Source of the DNA: JAOUGY01 sp963792365
GTDB lineage: Bacteria > Actinomycetota > Acidimicrobiia > Spongiisociales > ZC4RG35
Length of the DNA stretch: 64,000 nt
Reading direction: 5' to 3'
Assembly: GCA_963792365.1 (NCBI GenBank)
Contig: CAWBVW010000007.1
Span: forward strand, 248,001 to 312,000
The notes below the pieces were generated by a model. It was not told the origin of the DNA, did no database searches, and saw only the letters and a list, made by a program, of their open reading frames with translations. Shown one piece after another: positions 60,802 to 64,000 of the stretch. Every line of letters begins with the position of its first letter. Position 1 is the stretch's first letter. Position numbers and translations under genes: made by a program.

Positions 60802-62561
60802 GGCCGCCACACCAACACCTCAGAACTCTCGCCCTCGTGCACCTCGATCGTCTGTGCCGGATCGAAACCGGCCCGACGATACGAGGCGATTGCGGTGTGG
60901 TTCTGCGATCCGACCACGACCCGTACCGCCGGCACGCCCATTGAGGTGAGCGTCGAGAGCAGTTGGTCCTGCATGCGGGCCGCGATCCCTCGCCCTCTCC
61001 TCTCGGGAATCAGCGCCATCGAGAGCAGCTCTGCCTCGACACCGACGTGGTCTTCTCCGCCATAGCGGGCGGTCTCCACCACCTTGCGCAACGCCGATGG
61101 GCGGATCAGACGCGGGGCCGCGCGGAGACCGGCCTCCAGGGCGGACCGTTTGACGAAACGCCGGTAGAAGGCTCCTGTGTCCACGATCCCGGTCACGAAT
61201 CCGATAGGCCCCGACTCGTCCTCGGCCACGAGCACTACGGCGTCGGGATCGGCGATCAGCGCTCGATACAGGACGGTGAGGAAGCCGTCGCCCAACGAGC
61301 TCAGGAACCCCGTGTGGATGGCGGTGCGGTGCAGGCGCGCGCAGAAGCGGGCGTCGGCAGGGACCGCCTGCCTGATCGACTCCCCGCCGATCGGCGCTCG
61401 TAGCATCGCTCCGACCTCGCTCAAGCCCTTGCGCAGGGCCACGTCGGCGTACGTCCCGAGCACTCGTCGCACGACCCTCCGCTCGTCGAACTCTTGGCGA
61501 GCCTTCTCGACACCTGCCGCTCCCATCATGCGCCGGGTTTCCCGGTCTCCACCTACTTCTCGAATGGCGGTCTCGATGGCGTCGGGTGAACGAACAGGAA
61601 TCAGCCGGCCATTGACACCATCGTCGATGACCTCGCGGCAGCCACGGATGTCGGTCGCAATCACCGGAACTCCCGTGGCGGCCGCTTCCATGGCCGATCG
61701 AGGGAACCCCTCCCGATGGCTCGGCAGCACGAACACATCCATGCCGTTGTAGAGACGATCGACGTCGGTTCTCATTCCGAGGAACACCACGCCACGCTCG
61801 GTCGCAGCCTTGATCTCGGCTTCGGACAGACCGTCTGCTTTCTCCGGGTCGGCGGGGCCCACACACACGAGCTTGAACCGCTGGTCCAAGCGAGCGAACG
61901 CGGTGAGCAATTCGGGGTATCCCTTCTCGGCGACGAGGCGGCCGACGATGCCGACGACAACCGTGTCGTCGTCGACGCCGAGATCCTCACGAACGGCGCG
62001 GCGAACCTCGGCATCGGATCTGAACCGCTCCAGGTCTATTCCATTGCCGAGATGACGGAGTTTGTCGACCGGCGCGAGGTGCAACCGTCGCAGGAGCTGG
62101 AAGTCCTCGATCGATTGGCACAACTCGGCATCCGAGAAGCGAGCTGCCAGCCACTCCAACGCGTAGACGACCCATCGCTTGAGGAGCCGATCGTCGGTGG
62201 TTGCGTAGAGACCATGAACGGTGTTGACGACGATCGGGACACCTGCGAGGCGGCCGACCACCCTTCCGTAGATGCCCGGTTTCGGGTTGTGGGTGTGGAG
62301 CACCGTGGGCCGCAGCCGTCGCAGCAGCTTCCAGAGATGAAATGCAGCCCGGAGATCTGCGGCGGGATCCATGCCACGGGTCGAGTCGTCTAGCGAGATG
62401 TGACGGATGCCGGCCGCCTCGAGCTCGGGTACCCACGGACCGGGGGCGGAGATACCGGCCGACTCGAGTCCCAGCTCGATCGGTCGAGTGAGCTGGGGCA
62501 TGAGCAGATACCGCAGGCTCAGATCCACGGTTGTCAGGTGGGCGATCACAGGCGGGCTCAT
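60798..62561 (-). CDS. Glycosyltransferase-GNAT fusion
   Basis: A 587-residue fusion. Residues 1-about 380 are a GT-B family 4 glycosyltransferase (VGIVGRLVAEKGYPELLTAF; PSHREGFPRSAMEAAATG). Residues about 395-587 are a GNAT acyltransferase (SMALIPERRGRGIAARMQDQ; SYRRAGFDPAQTIEV). The fusion probably couples sugar addition with acylation of the product. Overlapping starts and stops (ATGA) on both sides join it to its neighbours. Confidence 0.92.
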   Translation of the reverse strand: MSPPVIAHLTTVDLSLRYLLMPQLTRPIELGLESAGISAPGPWVPELEAAGIRHISLDDSTRGMDPAADLRAAFHLWKLLRRLRPTVLHTHNPKPGIYGRVVGRLAGVPIVVNTVHGLYATTDDRLLKRWVVYALEWLAARFSDAELCQSIEDFQLLRRLHLAPVDKLRHLGNGIDLERFRSDAEVRRAVREDLGVDDDTVVVGIVGRLVAEKGYPELLTAFARLDQRFKLVCVGPADPEKADGLSEAEIKAATERGVVFLGMRTDVDRLYNGMDVFVLPSHREGFPRSAMEAAATGVPVIATDIRGCREVIDDGVNGRLIPVRSPDAIETAIREVGGDRETRRMMGAAGVEKARQEFDERRVVRRVLGTYADVALRKGLSEVGAMLRAPIGGESIRQAVPADARFCARLHRTAIHTGFLSSLGDGFLTVLYRALIADPDAVVLVAEDESGPIGFVTGIVDTGAFYRRFVKRSALEAGLRAAPRLIRPSALRKVVETARYGGEDHVGVEAELLSMALIPERRGRGIAARMQDQLLSTLTSMGVPAVRVVVGSQNHTAIASYRRAGFDPAQTIEVHEGESSEVLVWRP

Positions 62562-63628
62562 GTAGACCTCTCGCTCGACCGCCGCCGGAGGAGGGCATCG
62601 TATCGGTCGAAGCTGTGCTCGAACAGGTAACGCTCACCGATGAGCTTGCGTCCTGCATCTCCCATCCGTGCGCGCAGAGCCGGATCGCTGTCGAGTCGCT
62701 CGAGCGCACGCGCCATCGCCTCGATGTCGCCGGGTTCCACCAGGAGCCCGGTCTCGTCGTCGATCACGACGTCGGACACGCCGCCCACATCGGTCGCCAC
62801 AACCGGCAGCCCTGCCCCGAGAGCCTCCAACACCACCCCCGGCAGGCCTTCCGTGCGCGAAGACAGAACCAAACACTTCGCCCACTGGAGGTGGGGAGCG
62901 ATGTCTTCGACCGAGCCGACCGAAGAGACTCCCGGTGGCGATCCACCGTCGACGGCAGAACGAAGGGGCCCGTCGCCGACAAACCGCAGCTCGGCATCGC
63001 TGCCGAGCCGGGCGGCCGCGAAGGCCGCCCTCGCCATGAGTGGGTCCTTCTCAGATGTCAGACTGCCGACCCACACCACACGGAATGGTGGGGCCGAAGG
63101 GTCGGTCGACAGCCTCGCCCAGCGCGGTGACACCCCGGTCGAGGCGACCTCCACCCGATCTCCTGGCACTCCAACCTCGTCGACGAGTTGGCGGCGCGTC
63201 GCATCGGAGACGGCGAACACGGCATCGCAACGTTTCAGTTGGGCTCGGAGCAACAAGAGATGGAGGCGACTTCGCACCCAATACATCGGTTCGCCGATGG
63301 ACCCGTACACCAGGTAGGGCGATCGTCGCATCGTGGTTGTGGCAGCCGCTGCATAGCGGAGAGTTGCCCCGCCGTTGGCGAGCACCACGTCGGGGCGTTG
63401 AGCGACCAGGCGTGAGCGGAGGGTCGAAACCAAGCTCCGGTTCAGACCAGACACGGACGACGAGAGCACCTGGGCATCGATGGTTGCGCCTCCACTCGGC
63501 GCCGGGCCGAGCGCCCAGAGCTCGACGTGCCAGCCACGCTCGGCGAGGCCGTCGGCCAATTGACTCCCGAACACCTCGGCGCCCCGCCGTGCGTTCGATG
63601 TCACGAGCACCACCAACCGTGGGCTCAT
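62558..63628 (-). CDS. Glycosyltransferase family 4
   Basis: A 356-residue GT-B glycosyltransferase: LVTSNARRGAEVFGSQLADG start, WVGSLTSEKDPLMARAAFAA and SSRTEGLPGVVLEALGAGLP. First gene of the minus-strand unit ending with the WecA-like gene at 59836. Confidence 0.93.
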   Translation of the reverse strand: MSPRLVVLVTSNARRGAEVFGSQLADGLAERGWHVELWALGPAPSGGATIDAQVLSSSVSGLNRSLVSTLRSRLVAQRPDVVLANGGATLRYAAAATTTMRRSPYLVYGSIGEPMYWVRSRLHLLLLRAQLKRCDAVFAVSDATRRQLVDEVGVPGDRVEVASTGVSPRWARLSTDPSAPPFRVVWVGSLTSEKDPLMARAAFAAARLGSDAELRFVGDGPLRSAVDGGSPPGVSSVGSVEDIAPHLQWAKCLVLSSRTEGLPGVVLEALGAGLPVVATDVGGVSDVVIDDETGLLVEPGDIEAMARALERLDSDPALRARMGDAGRKLIGERYLFEHSFDRYDALLRRRSSERST

Positions 63629-63698
63629 CCGCTGTCCCCCTCGTGCGCTCGTTCGATCGTGTGTTCCCGGCCAACCACCCGCAGATACGATAGGGCCG

Positions 63699-64000
63699 GT
63701 GTCCGAGGGTGCAACGAGCGACAGCCTGATCCGCCGTCAGAGCCTGACCACCACCGACGGGGTACGGCTGGACGGTCGAATCCAAGGCGTCGGTCGACCG
63801 TCGACCATGGTCGTGTGGTGTCACCCTCATCCGTTGTACGGCGGGTCGATGTTTGCGCCTCTCATGAACGGGGTGGCCGACGGGCTGGCGGACCGAGGTC
63901 TGGGTGTGCTTCGGTTCGACTTTCGCGGCGTCGGCGAATCGGAAGGTGTCCACGACGACGGGAAGGCCGAAGTGCTGGATGTCGAGGCTGCGGTACTGCA
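63699..64000 (+). CDS. Alpha/beta hydrolase, 3'-truncated by window end
   Basis: About 100 residues are visible from a GTG at 63699 to the window end. VVWCHPHPLYGGSMFAPLMN and RFDFRGVGESEGVHDDG are typical of small alpha/beta hydrolases of the dienelactone/KANL3 type. The catalytic elbow lies beyond the window. It is divergent from the glycosyltransferase at 62558. Not obviously paired with the hydrolases at 7 and 39 kb. Confidence 0.8.
   Translation, partial: MSEGATSDSLIRRQSLTTTDGVRLDGRIQGVGRPSTMVVWCHPHPLYGGSMFAPLMNGVADGLADRGLGVLRFDFRGVGESEGVHDDGKAEVLDVEAAVL

Noticed and set aside
1..64000. tRNA, rRNA, insertion sequences or prophage
   Set aside because: No cloverleaf T-loop motif, rRNA segment, transposase or phage structural gene was recognised on either strand.

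Overview
The window looks like a piece of chromosome from a high-GC actinobacterium, most likely of the class Acidimicrobiia. Evidence for this is the high GC content judged by eye, frequent GTG starts, 4-bp ATGA/GTGA gene overlaps, and four secreted proteins built from an S-layer-homology-like repeat with the signature GCNPP-x-FCP-x-VTRGQMAAFL, a repeat I associate with that class. I found no rRNA, tRNA, CRISPR array, transposase or phage gene. No gene-free stretch exceeds about 350 bases.

Most of the window is a cell-surface glycan and envelope region. Its two ends carry glycosyltransferases, polysaccharide deacetylases, a CapD/WbpM-type dehydratase, a WecA-type phosphoglycosyltransferase, GNAT acyltransferases and two ABC-2 exporters (1-4.9 kb, 28.3-30.4 kb, 44.8-47.5 kb, 50.3-63.6 kb). 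Three PAPS-type sulfotransferases lie among them. A sulfate activation block at 15.8-21.3 kb (cysD, cysN, cysC, an SLC13-type permease and cysQ) could import sulfate, make PAPS and remove PAP. No PAPS reductase is visible, which fits sulfation of exported glycans.

Two acyl-activation regions stand out. Region A (7-15.7 kb) has a pair of alpha/beta-hydrolase-fold proteins, an acyl carrier protein between two SGNH-like secreted proteins, and an operon of a fatty-acyl-AMP ligase, a DUF98-type chorismate lyase and a PaaK-type ligase. Region B (38.6-44.7 kb) has a second, paralogous hydrolase pair, two acyl-CoA dehydrogenase-like proteins, an adenylation enzyme and an acyl carrier protein. The hydrolase pairs resemble the 'exosortase A system-associated' hydrolases 2 and 1 of proteobacterial exopolysaccharide loci, but no exosortase is visible here.

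The most unusual unit is the tightly coupled operon at 22.5-27.1 kb. It encodes a MauE-like membrane protein, a Tat-exported protein with 22 cysteines resembling the methylamine dehydrogenase light chain fused to WxLRN/GDW repeats, a MauD-like thioredoxin, two membrane or hypothetical proteins, a 20-codon mini-gene and a cysteine-bearing SLH-like protein. No dehydrogenase heavy chain is present. I interpret it as a disulfide-maturation system for a surface protein.

Housekeeping genes are interspersed: transketolase, an M24 peptidase, a LipB-LipA fusion, a two-lipoyl-domain E2, dihydrolipoamide dehydrogenase and a Nudix hydrolase. Heptanucleotide tandem repeats sit at the 3' ends of genes in three places.
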